The position numbers and the translations under genes were made by a program. DNA of 64,000 bases from CAWGJC01 sp965276665 (GTDB lineage Bacteria; Pseudomonadota; Alphaproteobacteria; Acetobacterales; Acetobacteraceae), in NCBI GenBank assembly GCA_965276665.1, contig OZ255620.1, forward strand, positions 2,356,001 through 2,420,000, written 5' to 3'. Position 1 is the first letter of the stretch. The number at the start of each line of letters is the position of its first letter. Shown here one piece after another: positions 17,583 to 26,893 of the stretch. A model generated the notes under the pieces. That model was not told where the DNA came from and searched no databases. It saw only the letters and a list, made by a program, of their open reading frames with translations.

Positions 17583-18288
17583 ATGACACGCGAGGATGCG
17601 GCCACACGGGAGAGCCGGTCATCCGGCGGCGCGACATGATCCCGCGGCGGCTCGCTTCATCGACTGCAAGGTGCCGGGCTCGCAGGACAAGGAGAACCAC
17701 TCCCCGATCGGCTCCGGCGTGACGCAGTCCGCAGACCAGGTCGTCAACATCACCGAGCCGCACGGGTTCTCCCTCGGCGTCGCGGCAATGCCGCCCGGCA
17801 CCATCAACAATCCGCATATCCACTACACTGCCAAAGTCCTCATGACCGCGGCTCGCTCGACTGGATGCGCCTCCGCGAGGGCGGGTCGCTTGGGCCGTTC
17901 CGCGTTTCCGAGAAGCGGGTTGTCATCGCCTTCGAAGGCGAGGCCCGGGTCGCGCTCGGCGAGGGTGCGGCCCGGCAGGAGACGGTGCTCGGCCCGCAGG
18001 AGGCGCTCTCGCCGGCCGCCAGGCGTATGGCGGCGCTTCGTTGCCGTCTCCGGCCCAGCGATGCTCGCCGTGCTGAGCGCCGGAGACGCGCGGACACGGA
18101 TCGAGTGGCCGCAGGAGATATGCCGGGCGCCCCGCGCGACCGGGCTCGCGCGCGATCATGACGGCTACATCGCGCCGATGCGCATGCTGCCGGAGAGCCG
18201 GGCGGCTTGGAAGGCGCATTGGCCGGTGCGCTGCGTCCCGCTCCCATCCCGCGCGAGGCGGAGATGGATGGTTGAGGCCGCGGCATGA
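17583..18288 (+). pseudogene. Decayed cupin-domain protein gene
   Basis: Pieces of one cupin-like protein occur in two alternating frames. First FIDCKVPGSQDKENHSPIGS and EPHGFSLGVAAMPPGT with HIHYTA (a cupin metal-site-like His pair), then DRGSLDWMRLREGGSLGPF and EKRVVIAFEGEARVALGEG, then VSGPAMLAVLSAGDARTRIE to the end. At least two frameshifts (near 17845 and 18020), and probably another near 17636, are needed to join them. Intact relatives are homogentisate-dioxygenase-like or quercetinase-like cupins. The last codons overlap the LacI start (ATGA), so the regulator was cotranscribed with it. Confidence 0.65.
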
Positions 18289-19310
18289 GCGTGGAGCGGG
18301 CAGGAGAACGACGCAGGCGAGGCGGGCCGCCCACGTCCTACGACGTCGCGCTGGCGGCGGGCGTCGCGCAGTCGACGGTCTCGCGCAGCTTCCGCGACGA
18401 TTCCGGGATCTCCCCGGCGACGCGCGCCCGGGTGCAGGCGATTGGGGCAGCGATCGGATATACGCCGAACGCGCTCGCGCGCTCGCTGATCCTGCGTCGC
18501 TCCGAGACAGTCGCCATCGTGGTGACCGCATTGACGCTGCGCAGCCATCCCGGTCTGGTGCACGCGCTGGCGCGCGCGCTCGGCGAGGCATCGCGCCAGG
18601 TGCTGCTGCTGGCCGTCGAGAAGGAGCGGCCGGACGCCGCGGCGCTGCGGAGCCTGCTCGCGTTTCCGCTCGACGGGCTGCTCTCCTGCACCGGCCTCGA
18701 CCGCGACGTGCTGGGGCGCTTCGTGCAGCGCGGCGTGCCGGTCGTGATGATCAACCGGCACAGCGACGTCGAGCGCGTCGACGAGGTCGGGACCGACAAT
18801 GCGCGCGCGGCAGCGCAGGTGGCGACAATGCTGCATCGGGCGGGGCGTCGCCGGCTGATGTGGCTCGGCGGCCCGGAGGACGCGCCGGTGAGCCACGAGC
18901 GGCGCGAAGGCTTCTCCGCGAAGCTGGCGGCGCTCGGCGCGCCGTCGCCGCTGCTTCGATCGGTCGAATATTCCTACGCGGGCGGGCGGGACGCCTTCGT
19001 CGCGGAATGCAGGGGCGACACGCAGCCGGACGCGGTGTTCTGCGCGAACGACCAACTCGCGATGGGCGTGATCGATGCGTGCCGCTTCGCGATCGGCCGC
19101 GCCGTGCCGGCGGATGTCTCGGTGATCGGATTCGACGATGTCGAGGAGGCGTCGCGCCCGGTCTACGATCTGACGACCTTGCGGCAGGACACGGAGGCGA
19201 TCGCGCGCCACGCGGTCGCGCTGCTGCGACGCCGAGAAGCGTCCCCAAGGGCGGCGCGCCGGAAGATTAAGGTGCCGGCAACGCTCGTTAGGCGGGGATC
19301 GGCACCGTAG
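18285..19310 (+). CDS. LacI-family transcriptional regulator
   Basis: A 341-residue LacI/GalR regulator. The N-terminal helix-turn-helix (SYDVALAAGVAQSTVSRSFR, about 18-37) and hinge (GYTPNALARSLILRR) are followed by a periplasmic-binding-protein effector domain (VVMINRHSDVERVDEVGTDN; PDAVFCANDQLAMGVIDAC; VSVIGFDDVEEASRP). It most likely senses the ligand of the divergent FrcBCA-like importer and controls the shared region 17402-17582. The start ATG overlaps the stop of the decayed cupin gene. Confidence 0.92.
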   Translation: MSVERAGERRRRGGPPTSYDVALAAGVAQSTVSRSFRDDSGISPATRARVQAIGAAIGYTPNALARSLILRRSETVAIVVTALTLRSHPGLVHALARALGEASRQVLLLAVEKERPDAAALRSLLAFPLDGLLSCTGLDRDVLGRFVQRGVPVVMINRHSDVERVDEVGTDNARAAAQVATMLHRAGRRRLMWLGGPEDAPVSHERREGFSAKLAALGAPSPLLRSVEYSYAGGRDAFVAECRGDTQPDAVFCANDQLAMGVIDACRFAIGRAVPADVSVIGFDDVEEASRPVYDLTTLRQDTEAIARHAVALLRRREASPRAARRKIKVPATLVRRGSAP

Positions 19311-19549
19311 CTGCGGCGGCCATCTTACGGGTTTACCGTTCCGCTCTATGCGCAGGGTGGAACACAGGCAGAGTCGGTAGCTCGACAATCGGGCCGAGAT
19401 GCCGCATCAGCCGACACGACGGCGCGAGCGGCAGATGCGGGGCTTCAAATCACCACGCCACGCTCGACGATCCGCACGCCCTGCAGCAGACGCTGGCTCA
19501 TGCGGATAGCTCGCTGCGCCATCGGCTCGCGGCATGCGCCGTGGACCCA

Positions 19550-21214
19550 TCATGCCGCTTCCGTATTATCGATGAGCGCGCCGGTCGTCGCGTCCCATGT
19601 TGTGGTGGTGAGGCCGTGATCGCCTTCGCCGCGCAGCACGTTCTTGCGGATCTTCTCCGTCTCGGTGCGCGGGAAGTCGTCGCGGATCTCGACATAGCGG
19701 GGAACCAGGTCTTTCGGCAATTCGGCCGACAGGTGATCGAGCAGCTCGCGCGGCGTCACCGTCGCTCCCGCCTTCCGCGTGAGGCAGATCTTGATATCGT
19801 CCTCGCCGAGACTGGCCGGGACGCCGATCACGGCGACCTCCGCGACCGCTTCATGCCGTGCGGCAACGGCCTCGATCTCGGCCGCCGACACGTTGTCGCC
19901 GCGCCGCCGGATGCGGTCGCCGAGCCGGCCCTTGAAGTAGAGATAGCCGTCTTCGTCGAGCACGCCCCGATCATTGGTGTGATACCAGAGATTGCTCCAA
20001 CGCTGGACGACGAGTTCCGCGTCATCGAAATAACCGAGCATCATCACGTGCGGGACGCGCGGACGCACCGCGATCTGCCCTTCGGTTCCTGGCGGAACCT
20101 CGTAATCGTCGTCGTCGAGGATCGCGATGTCGAACAGCGAGGAGGAGATGCCGCAGCTTCCCTCGCGGCGGGGCACGCCGGGGGGATAGTAGGCGACGAC
20201 GGTGAGTTCGCTCATGTCGAAGAGCGGCAGGATTTTGACGCCGAACCGTTCCTCGAACCGCGGGAAGGCCTGCGAGGCGGTGTACATCACGCGGCAACGA
20301 TGCGCGCGATCGAGCTCCGATTCCGGTGTGGCGAGCAGGATCGCCACCGGCGCGTCGAGGACCTGCCCGACGGTCACGTCGTAGCGGCGCACATGCTCCC
20401 AGTATTGACTGGCGCTGAAGCGTTGCGCGAGCACGATCGTGCCCTGCGCGGCGAGAGCGGCCAGCACCCCGGTCACGCTCGAGAAGACATGATGCACCGG
20501 AAAGCAGCTGTACAGGACGTCGTCCACGCCGAAGCCGGTCATGTGGCAGAACATCCTGGCGCTCGCCAGCATGTGCGCCTGCGACATCATCACGCCCTTT
20601 GGAAAGCCGGTGCTGCCCGAGGTGAAGCGGAGGGAGGCGAGGCCGAGCGGATTGCCCGGCGGAAACTCCACGGGCGTCGTTGGATCGGGGGCATGGTCCG
20701 CCGCTGCCGCATCCCACTCGCCCCAACGCAGCAGGCGCGGCCGGTGCGTGAGGTCGGCGGGGCCGCCTTCGAGCAGCAGGATCGGCGGCTCGTGCGCGAG
20801 GTCGGTCACGGTCGAGAGGCCGGCAAGGCCGTCGCGATCGGTGATGACGAGATCGACGCGCGCCTTGTTCAGCGCGTAGGCGAGCGGCGTGGCGCGCAGC
20901 GCGGCATTGACGGTGACATCGACGGTTGCCGCCATCAGGGTTCCCATCCACGCTCGCACGTAATCCGGGCCGTTCGGCAGATAGACCGCCACGCGGGCGC
21001 CTTCCGGCATGCGCGCATCGCGCATCGCCTGCGCCACCGCGGTTGCGCCGGTGAGCGTCGCCGCATAGCTCATGCGGTAGCCGCCATGGTCCGGAAAGAT
21101 CACGTAGGCCTTGTCGGGATAGGCGCGAGCGGCCGCGCGCAGGAGGCCGATGATCGTCTCGTCCCGCCTCGGTGCGACGATTTCGGCGGCGGTAAGCGTC
21201 CTTTGCGTGTCCAT
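19550..21214 (-). CDS. AMP-dependent acyl-CoA ligase (CaiC-like)
   Basis: A 554-residue ANL-superfamily ligase. The P-loop LRFTSGSTGFPKGVM is near 182, FDMSELT is the A5 region, WYHTNDRGVLDEDGYLYFKG is A7, and GRLGDRIRRRGDNVSAAEIE is the A8 hinge; ETEKIRKNVLR contains the likely A10 catalytic Lys. The overall layout is closest to crotonobetaine/carnitine-CoA ligase. It activates a carboxylic acid with ATP and CoA. ATG 21214 has GGAGCGGAGG upstream. It is the last gene of the operon that carries a Liv importer, two CoA-transferases and a thiolase, giving two alternative CoA-activation routes in one cluster. Confidence 0.88.
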   Translation of the reverse strand: MDTQRTLTAAEIVAPRRDETIIGLLRAAARAYPDKAYVIFPDHGGYRMSYAATLTGATAVAQAMRDARMPEGARVAVYLPNGPDYVRAWMGTLMAATVDVTVNAALRATPLAYALNKARVDLVITDRDGLAGLSTVTDLAHEPPILLLEGGPADLTHRPRLLRWGEWDAAAADHAPDPTTPVEFPPGNPLGLASLRFTSGSTGFPKGVMMSQAHMLASARMFCHMTGFGVDDVLYSCFPVHHVFSSVTGVLAALAAQGTIVLAQRFSASQYWEHVRRYDVTVGQVLDAPVAILLATPESELDRAHRCRVMYTASQAFPRFEERFGVKILPLFDMSELTVVAYYPPGVPRREGSCGISSSLFDIAILDDDDYEVPPGTEGQIAVRPRVPHVMMLGYFDDAELVVQRWSNLWYHTNDRGVLDEDGYLYFKGRLGDRIRRRGDNVSAAEIEAVAARHEAVAEVAVIGVPASLGEDDIKICLTRKAGATVTPRELLDHLSAELPKDLVPRYVEIRDDFPRTETEKIRKNVLRGEGDHGLTTTTWDATTGALIDNTEAA

Positions 21215-21228
21215 CCTCCGCTCCTTCG

Positions 21229-22206
21229 TCAAAGCACGGCGTAGGCGTTGTTGGGCGAGCCCACCCCCTTCGGCAGATTGAGGGGCGCCGAGGTGAACAG
21301 AAATGTCCAATCCCGCCGCTCGGCGCACAGCGCGGCCAGCTCGTCGACGGCGAAGAATTCGCCGATCGGCATGCCGAGAAGCGACAGGATGCGGCGGTGC
21401 AGGAAACCCTCGTCGCGCTGCACGGGCATCACTTCTAGGGCCGGATTGTCGGCCGCGACCGCGCTGATGCGATGGTCCCAGAGCCAGGCCGCCGTCGCCG
21501 CGCCGGCGGCGAGGCCGGGACAGCTCATGCCGCCCTCGCCGCCGCGTTGGCGGCCCTGCATGGCGGCGCGACCGTCCGCATCCAGCGCGAGATACCATGT
21601 GAGCCAGCCGGTGCGCAGAATTAGGATATCGGCCGGCCGCGGCACCGTGCCCTGCGCGGCGAGAATCGCGTCCAGCATTCCGGGCGTGATGGGAATGCGC
21701 CGGTCCGCGGCATAACCCATGCCCCGCTCGCGCGCGTGGCGTTCGACATCGACGAGGATGCCGCGGCCGACGATCCCGTGCCGCGCCATCACGTCGACCC
21801 CGAGCGCGCCGCGATCGAGCTCATCCTCCTCGCGACCGCCGTAATAGCCGAATTCGCGGTAGCGGATGTGCTGCAGGCTGTCCCACTGGCTCGAGCATTG
21901 CAGGTAGAACCCGCTGAGCGAATCGTCCCGCCCGGAGCGCGAGCGCGTCACCGTGTGGGTGTAGGGCGGCCGGGCCGAGGTCAACGCCGGATAGGGCACA
22001 TTGAGAGAGAGCGACAGGCAGACGATGCGCCCTTCACGCACCCCGTGCGTCGCCGCGCGAACCGTCTCCGGTCGGATGAAGTTGAGCGTACCGAGTTCGT
22101 CGTCCCGCCCGAACACGTCCCAGGAATGATGCTCGCCGGTTTCGGCGATCACCGGAAGATCGCGATAGGCCGGGATGGTTAGCTCCGCCGTCACGCCGTC
22201 AGTCAT
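21229..22206 (-). CDS. Cyclase-family metal-dependent hydrolase (kynurenine-formamidase-like)
   Basis: A 325-residue protein of the cyclase superfamily that includes bacterial kynurenine formamidase and isatin hydrolase. Family segments are HSWDVFGRDDELGTLNFI, SSQWDSLQHI (where the metal motif HxxxDxxxH is expected, only partly kept as D-x3-H) and GRGILVDVERHARERG. Members hydrolyse amides or lactones at a Mn/Zn centre. Only part of the usual metal-ligand set is obvious, so activity is uncertain. It sits between the thiolase and the ligase of the operon and may hydrolyse a ring or amide of the imported compound. Confidence 0.78.
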   Translation of the reverse strand: MTDGVTAELTIPAYRDLPVIAETGEHHSWDVFGRDDELGTLNFIRPETVRAATHGVREGRIVCLSLSLNVPYPALTSARPPYTHTVTRSRSGRDDSLSGFYLQCSSQWDSLQHIRYREFGYYGGREEDELDRGALGVDVMARHGIVGRGILVDVERHARERGMGYAADRRIPITPGMLDAILAAQGTVPRPADILILRTGWLTWYLALDADGRAAMQGRQRGGEGGMSCPGLAAGAATAAWLWDHRISAVAADNPALEVMPVQRDEGFLHRRILSLLGMPIGEFFAVDELAALCAERRDWTFLFTSAPLNLPKGVGSPNNAYAVL

Positions 22207-22221
22207 GCTTCATGTCTCCTC

Positions 22222-23406
22222 TCACGGATCGCTTGTCAGGATCATCCCGCTGCCGCGCAGCATGGGCGACCCGTCGAACACGGCGATCGCATCCGTTCGG
22301 GCAAGCTGCCGGCGTCCGGCATCGCGCGAGATCTGCAGCACCGCTTCCGCGATGTGCCCCATGCCGTGCAGCCGGCCCTGGCTCAGGCTGCCACCGAAGG
22401 TGTTGACAGGAAGCGCGCCCTCGAGCGCGATGCGCCCATCCTGCGTGAAGGCGGGCGCTTCGCCACGCCCGCAGAATCCTGCCGCCTCCAACCAGTACCA
22501 GGTGGAGGGCGCGAAACCGTCGTAGAGCTCGGCCGCGGCCATGTCGGACGGGCCGATCCCGGCATCCGCCCAGAGCCGGTCCGCCATCGGCTTGCCGGAT
22601 GCGATATGATCGTTCAGCGTGTAGCCGAGCGCCGCGCCGCGATTTGCGGTCTGCTGACCGATCGCCGCGACATAGGCCGGCGGCCGACGCAGGTCGCGGG
22701 CGCGCTCGGCGGTGGTGAGCACAGCGGCGACGCATGCGGTCACCGGCACATCGCAGTCGAACAGGCTGAGTGGCTCCGAAATCATTCGGGCCGTGACGTA
22801 TTCCTCCGCGCTGAGTGTGCGGTCAGCGAAGACCGCGTGCTCGTTGCGGTTCGCGTTGCGGCGCGAGTTCAGCACGAGCGCGGCCATCGCCTCCCGCTTC
22901 GCGCCGTAGGTGCGCAGGTAGTGCTGGTATGTCATCGCGTGCCATTGGATCGGGCTGACGCAGCCATAAGGCGCGGAGAACTGCAAATCGCCGATCGCCT
23001 CGGGGAGCGCCGCGCGGCCATATGTTCCGGGCGGCACGTACATCGCGCGCCAGACCAGCGCATAATGGCACGCGCCCGCCAGAAGGGCGTTCGCCGCATC
23101 GCGGACCGCGGCGAGGACCAGCCCCTCGCCGGCCTGCGAATACCACCGGATCGGGCCGAAATGCGGCTCGGTGAGAAAGAACTCGACGGTGATGACGTCC
23201 TCGCCGTTGCGGTTCACGGCGCCCAGGAAAGGCGCCTGCGGATAGGTTGCGAGGCCGTCGATGTCGCTGATTGTCAGGCCGCAATCGGCGATCGCGGCGC
23301 GGGCGGCCGTCAGCGCGTAGGAGCCGAGCGGGGTGGTGGTACGGCGGTCGATCGTCGAGAAGCCAATGCCGGCGATCGCAACGCGGCCCCGATGAGCCCA
23401 GCTCAT
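22222..23406 (-). CDS. SCP2-type thiolase-fold protein (lipid-transfer/acetyl-CoA acetyltransferase-like)
   Basis: A 394-residue thiolase-superfamily protein: RVAIAGIGFSTIDRRTTTPL at the start, AELYDGFAPSTWYWLEAAGF, and VNTFGGSLSQGRLHGMGHIA near the C-terminus, where GG-x3-GRLHGMGH carries the catalytic His. It belongs to the SCP2-thiolase group found in sterol and acyl side-chain degradation. There it works with a DUF35/OB-fold partner as a thiolase or aldolase on acyl-CoA. ATG 23406 overlaps the stop of that partner (23403-23837), which supports a two-subunit enzyme. The canonical N-terminal CxS nucleophile motif is not evident, so retro-aldol cleavage is as likely as thiolysis. Confidence 0.85.
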   Translation of the reverse strand: MSWAHRGRVAIAGIGFSTIDRRTTTPLGSYALTAARAAIADCGLTISDIDGLATYPQAPFLGAVNRNGEDVITVEFFLTEPHFGPIRWYSQAGEGLVLAAVRDAANALLAGACHYALVWRAMYVPPGTYGRAALPEAIGDLQFSAPYGCVSPIQWHAMTYQHYLRTYGAKREAMAALVLNSRRNANRNEHAVFADRTLSAEEYVTARMISEPLSLFDCDVPVTACVAAVLTTAERARDLRRPPAYVAAIGQQTANRGAALGYTLNDHIASGKPMADRLWADAGIGPSDMAAAELYDGFAPSTWYWLEAAGFCGRGEAPAFTQDGRIALEGALPVNTFGGSLSQGRLHGMGHIAEAVLQISRDAGRRQLARTDAIAVFDGSPMLRGSGMILTSDP

Positions 23407-23837
23407 GGGCGGACTTCCGTTGCGGGTGCGAATTGCGGGAGTACCGTGCCGTCGCCGTCCAGTTCCGGGAAAACGGCCCGCATCGTCATCCCGAGAGCCA
23501 GGTTCTCGCGCAGCTCCTCGCGGCCGACGAGATCGGAGATCAGCCACAATCCTTCCTGCTCGACGAGCTCGACCACCATGCAGGTATAGGGAAGCGCCGA
23601 CTCGAAGCCGTCTAGCACGCCATGATGCGTCACCGTCCAACCCCACAGCCGCGCCTCGCCGCTGACGGGCGCGAAGGCGACATCGGTGCCGCCGCAGGCA
23701 CGGCAGAGCGGACGTGGCGGGTGCTGGTAGACGCCGCATCGCGCACAGCGCTGGATCGCGAGCTCGCCACGCGCCGCGGCGTCCCAGAACCCCTGCGAGA
23801 CACGATCCACACGCGGCTTCGGACGCGCCACGCCCAT
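23403..23837 (-). CDS. DUF35 OB-fold/zinc-ribbon acyl-CoA-associated protein
   Basis: A 144-residue protein with a rubredoxin-like zinc ribbon (CARCGVYQHPPRPLCRACGG, two CxxC pairs about 31-50) and a C-terminal OB fold (LWGWTVTHHGVLDGFESALP, then YTCMVVELVEQEGLWLISDL). This is the PF12172/PF01796 arrangement. Such proteins bind acyl-CoA and are obligate partners of SCP2-type thiolases or aldolases (for example Ltp2 with ChsH2). The 4-bp overlap with the thiolase-like gene at 22222 is what that role predicts. Confidence 0.88.
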   Translation of the reverse strand: MGVARPKPRVDRVSQGFWDAAARGELAIQRCARCGVYQHPPRPLCRACGGTDVAFAPVSGEARLWGWTVTHHGVLDGFESALPYTCMVVELVEQEGLWLISDLVGREELRENLALGMTMRAVFPELDGDGTVLPQFAPATEVRP

Positions 23838-24905
23838 CTACTTCACGTCCATCGGAAACCGGATGCGCGGCATCGCCCCGGCCTGGATCGCGCCGGCCTG
23901 GATCACGCCGATATGCTGCACCTGGGGATGGCTGATCGCCTTGGGTAGATCGAGCATGGGCACGATCGTGCCGTCATGTTTGTCGCGCACCAGCCGTTCG
24001 AGATCGTCGAACGACCAGTCGACCAGCCGGCCCGCGGTGAGGCGCGGAAGCTCGGCAAGCGACAGGTCGCGCCCGGTGATCGTGGCGAAGCGTGGATCCT
24101 CCGCGAGATCCGCGCACCCGACGTCGCGCAGCAGCGACGGCCATGCCCGCTCGTTGCTGCGCAGGTCGATGAGGCAGCGCGTGTCGGCGCATTGAAAGCC
24201 GTGATCGGAGGGCCAGTCCTGCGCGTTGAGCTGGCGGCCCTCCCAGCGATCGGGGCCAGACTCGGCGGCAATGTCCCACTGCATCAGCGCGACCGCCGTC
24301 GACAGCATCGAGACCTCGACGGCCTGGCCCTCGCCGGATTGCGCCCGCCAGAGCAGCGCGGCGAGGATCGCCTGCGCAGCGGCGATGCCTGTGTCGACGG
24401 AGACGAGATCGAACCCCTGCCGGATCGGTGCGCCATCCCGGGTGCCGAGATAGCGCGTGAGCCCGGCCACGACCTGCATGCAGAGCTCGCTCGCGGCGCG
24501 GTCGGCCTTCGGTCCGGTGCTGCCCCAGCCCGACACGTGGCAGTAGATCAGGCCGGGCATTCCCTGCCTCAGGGTCGCATGGTCGAGGCCAAGCCTGGCG
24601 AGCTTCGACCGACGCTCGCCGACGATGCAGATATCGGCCTCGCGCAACAATGCGTGCAGACGGGCCTGGCCCTCCTGCGTGGCCAGATCAAGCGTGAGTA
24701 CGTCCTTGTCGGCGTTGAGCTGCCGGAAGACCGCCTCGGCACCACGCCCATCGGGCTCCAGCCGCCGCAGCCAATCACCGCCTGGCGGCTCGATCCGGGT
24801 GACGTCGGCGCCGAGATCGATGAGCACCTTCCCGCACATCGGCCCGGCTATGCCGGTCGCCACCTCGACGACCTTGAGGCCGGACAGCAGGTTGAGCCGC
24901 GCCAT
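23838..24905 (-). CDS. CaiB/BaiF class III CoA-transferase, catalytic Asp apparently replaced
   Basis: A 355-residue class III CoA-transferase: LSGLKVVEVATGIAGPMCGK at the start and DVTRIEPPGGDW mark the Rossmann-like CoA domain. Aligning TGIAAAQAILAALL with formyl-CoA transferase puts Ser169 where the catalytic Asp169 should be, with an Asp two residues later (LVSVDTG). The C-terminal adenine-binding region is shorter than usual. It is translationally coupled (TGATG) to a second CoA-transferase, so the two probably form a heteromer in which this chain is structural, as in BbsE/BbsF-type enzymes. That pairing is inference. Confidence 0.85.
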   Translation of the reverse strand: MARLNLLSGLKVVEVATGIAGPMCGKVLIDLGADVTRIEPPGGDWLRRLEPDGRGAEAVFRQLNADKDVLTLDLATQEGQARLHALLREADICIVGERRSKLARLGLDHATLRQGMPGLIYCHVSGWGSTGPKADRAASELCMQVVAGLTRYLGTRDGAPIRQGFDLVSVDTGIAAAQAILAALLWRAQSGEGQAVEVSMLSTAVALMQWDIAAESGPDRWEGRQLNAQDWPSDHGFQCADTRCLIDLRSNERAWPSLLRDVGCADLAEDPRFATITGRDLSLAELPRLTAGRLVDWSFDDLERLVRDKHDGTIVPMLDLPKAISHPQVQHIGVIQAGAIQAGAMPRIRFPMDVK

Positions 24906-26146
24906 CACGCGGCCTCCGCGTGCGCGGCGCCGGCAAGCGCGCCGATCAGTGCCGCCTTGCTGTCGAGGTGCGAGAGCACGAGTTCCGTATGCTCGCCCTG
25001 CAGCGGCGGCCCGCTCGCGATTCCCGCTGGCGTGCGCTCGAAGGTCCAGTGCGGTGCCTGCGAGGCCACCGTGCCGTAGGCGCTCGGGATCCGACGCAGC
25101 AGGTTGAGCGCGCTGATCTGCGGATCGGCCTGCATCGCCTCGAGCAGCGTAGTGCCGTCGTGCGGGACGGCTGCGCAGGGAATGTCGGTCCCGCCCAGGA
25201 CCGCGTCCCAGTGCGCGGTCGTCGCGGTCGCGAAAATCTCTGACAGAATCGCAGTCAGCACCGGGCGGGCGGCGAGCCGGTCCGCGTTGGTCGCGAAACG
25301 CGCATCATCCTGCAGATCGGCGCGCCCGACTGCCGTACAGAGACGTTTCCAGCACCGCTGCGTCGGAGCGCTCACGGCGATATGGCCGTCGCTGGTGACG
25401 AAGGCATCATCCGGCGCGATATGGGCGGAGGCTGCGCCGAGCGGCACCGCGGTCTCGCCGGCCAGGACGGCCGCAAAGCGCGTCACGCCGCCGTAGATCG
25501 ACGAGCCGAGCTGCGAGGTAATGAAATAGCCGCCGCCGCCCTTGCGCGAGCGGCGCACGAGGGCCGCGAGCAGCGCCACCGTGTTGATCATTGCGCCGTT
25601 CCAGTCGAGATTCGCGGTGCCGCGCGAGAACTCGCCCGGACCGTGCTCGGCACCGGTTACGCTCGTGAAGCCACTGAAGGCCTCCGTCAGCCACTCGTTG
25701 CTGCGCATGTTCTCGAGCGGACCGCCGGCGCCGTAGGCGGAGGACGAAACGTAGACGAGATCGGGGTTGAGCGCGCGCAGCACGTCGTAGCCGAGGCCGA
25801 GCCGCACCATCACCTCGTTGCTGCGAAAATTCTCGATGAGCACGTCGGCGATGCGGATGAGATCCTTCGCCCGCGCATTGCCCTCCGGCGATTTGAGGTC
25901 GAGCACGACGCCGAACTTGCCGAGATTGTTGCCGATGAACGTCGTGCTCGTACCGTTCATCGTCGGGCTGCCGTTCCGTACGGTGTCGCCCTTGGGCGAC
26001 TCCACCTTGATGACCGTCGCGCCGAGCATCCCAAGATACTCGGCGGCGATTGGCCCCACTGCCGCCTGCCCAAAATCGAGCACGAGAAGGCCGCTGAGCG
26101 GACCTGCGCGTCCCGCCATCCGATCCGCTGGTGTCATACCGTCCAT
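24905..26146 (-). CDS. CaiB/BaiF class III CoA-transferase
   Basis: A 413-residue class III CoA-transferase that moves CoA between carboxylates. The N-terminal LSGLLVLDFGQAAVGPIAAE, then GATVIKVESPKGD and DVLIENFRSNEVMVRLGL, are typical. Asp181 (TANLDWNGAM) aligns with the catalytic Asp of formyl-CoA transferase, so this is probably the active chain of a pair with the gene at 23838. GGAGGAGA precedes ATG 26146, which decides the start over an upstream codon at 26185. It stands between the ABC importer and the thiolase genes, consistent with activation of the imported acid. Confidence 0.88.
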   Translation of the reverse strand: MDGMTPADRMAGRAGPLSGLLVLDFGQAAVGPIAAEYLGMLGATVIKVESPKGDTVRNGSPTMNGTSTTFIGNNLGKFGVVLDLKSPEGNARAKDLIRIADVLIENFRSNEVMVRLGLGYDVLRALNPDLVYVSSSAYGAGGPLENMRSNEWLTEAFSGFTSVTGAEHGPGEFSRGTANLDWNGAMINTVALLAALVRRSRKGGGGYFITSQLGSSIYGGVTRFAAVLAGETAVPLGAASAHIAPDDAFVTSDGHIAVSAPTQRCWKRLCTAVGRADLQDDARFATNADRLAARPVLTAILSEIFATATTAHWDAVLGGTDIPCAAVPHDGTTLLEAMQADPQISALNLLRRIPSAYGTVASQAPHWTFERTPAGIASGPPLQGEHTELVLSHLDSKAALIGALAGAAHAEAA

Positions 26147-26181
26147 GCCGTCTCCTCCCGCTTGCTCCGGCGCGTTCCGGA

Positions 26182-26892
26182 TCACGCTTCCGCCGACACG
26201 CCGAGATAGGTTTCCTGGATCTCCGGGTTCCGCAGCATCTCGCTCGACGGACCGCTCATCGCGACGCGCCCGCGCTCTAGGACGTAGCTGCGCTGCGACG
26301 CCTCGAGCGCCTCGGTGGCCCGCTGCTCGATCAGCAGGACCGCGAGGCGTGACGTGCGGAACAGCTCCGTGATGTGATGGAACACCTGCTCGACCAGCAG
26401 CGGCGCGAGGCCCATCGACGGCTCGTCCAGCATCAGCAGGCGGGGCTTCGACATCAGCGCGCGGCCGATCGCGAGCATCTGCTGCTCGCCGCCGGAGAGC
26501 GTCACTGCGCGACGCTTCCGCAGCTCGTGCAGTCGCGGAAACAGGTCATGGATGCTTGCGAGCTGCTTCTGGTCGACCGCCGCGCCCATGCTGCCGATCC
26601 ACAGATTCTCCTCGACCGTCATCTGGCCGAACACGCGGCGCCCCTCGGGGACATGCGCGATACCGAGCCGCGCGATGTCCCACGGCATGCTGCCGGCGAT
26701 CGATCGGCCGGCGATCCGGATATCGCCGCCCTGCCGCGGAACGACGTTGCAGATGCTTTTGAGGAGTGTCGTCTTGCCCGCGCCGTTCGGACCGATGATC
26801 GATACGAATTCGCCCTCGTGCACCTCGAGCGAAATGTCGCGGAGCGCCTGCACCGATCCGTAGGCGACGCTCACATTGTCAACCGCCAGCAT
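26182..26892 (-). CDS. livF: Branched-chain-amino-acid-type ABC ATPase (LivF-like)
   Basis: A 236-residue ABC ATPase with Walker A GPNGAGKTT (34-42), signature LSGGEQQMLAIGRA, Walker B LLMLDEPSMGLAP and the LivF-typical ending LRNPEIQETYLGVSAEA. It pairs with the LivG-type domain fused to the permease at 26894, one base pair upstream, to power the importer. The system may carry an aromatic or short-chain acid rather than an amino acid, because CoA-activating enzymes follow in the same operon. The family name is reliable; the substrate is not. Confidence 0.9.
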   Translation of the reverse strand: MLAVDNVSVAYGSVQALRDISLEVHEGEFVSIIGPNGAGKTTLLKSICNVVPRQGGDIRIAGRSIAGSMPWDIARLGIAHVPEGRRVFGQMTVEENLWIGSMGAAVDQKQLASIHDLFPRLHELRKRRAVTLSGGEQQMLAIGRALMSKPRLLMLDEPSMGLAPLLVEQVFHHITELFRTSRLAVLLIEQRATEALEASQRSYVLERGRVAMSGPSSEMLRNPEIQETYLGVSAEA

Positions 26893-26893
26893 C

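Noticed and set aside
19445..19501. 18-residue reverse-strand frame (MSQRLLQGVRIVERGVVI) resembling the start of a CaiB-type CoA-transferase
   Set aside because: Too short to support; it may be a remnant but nothing else of the family follows.
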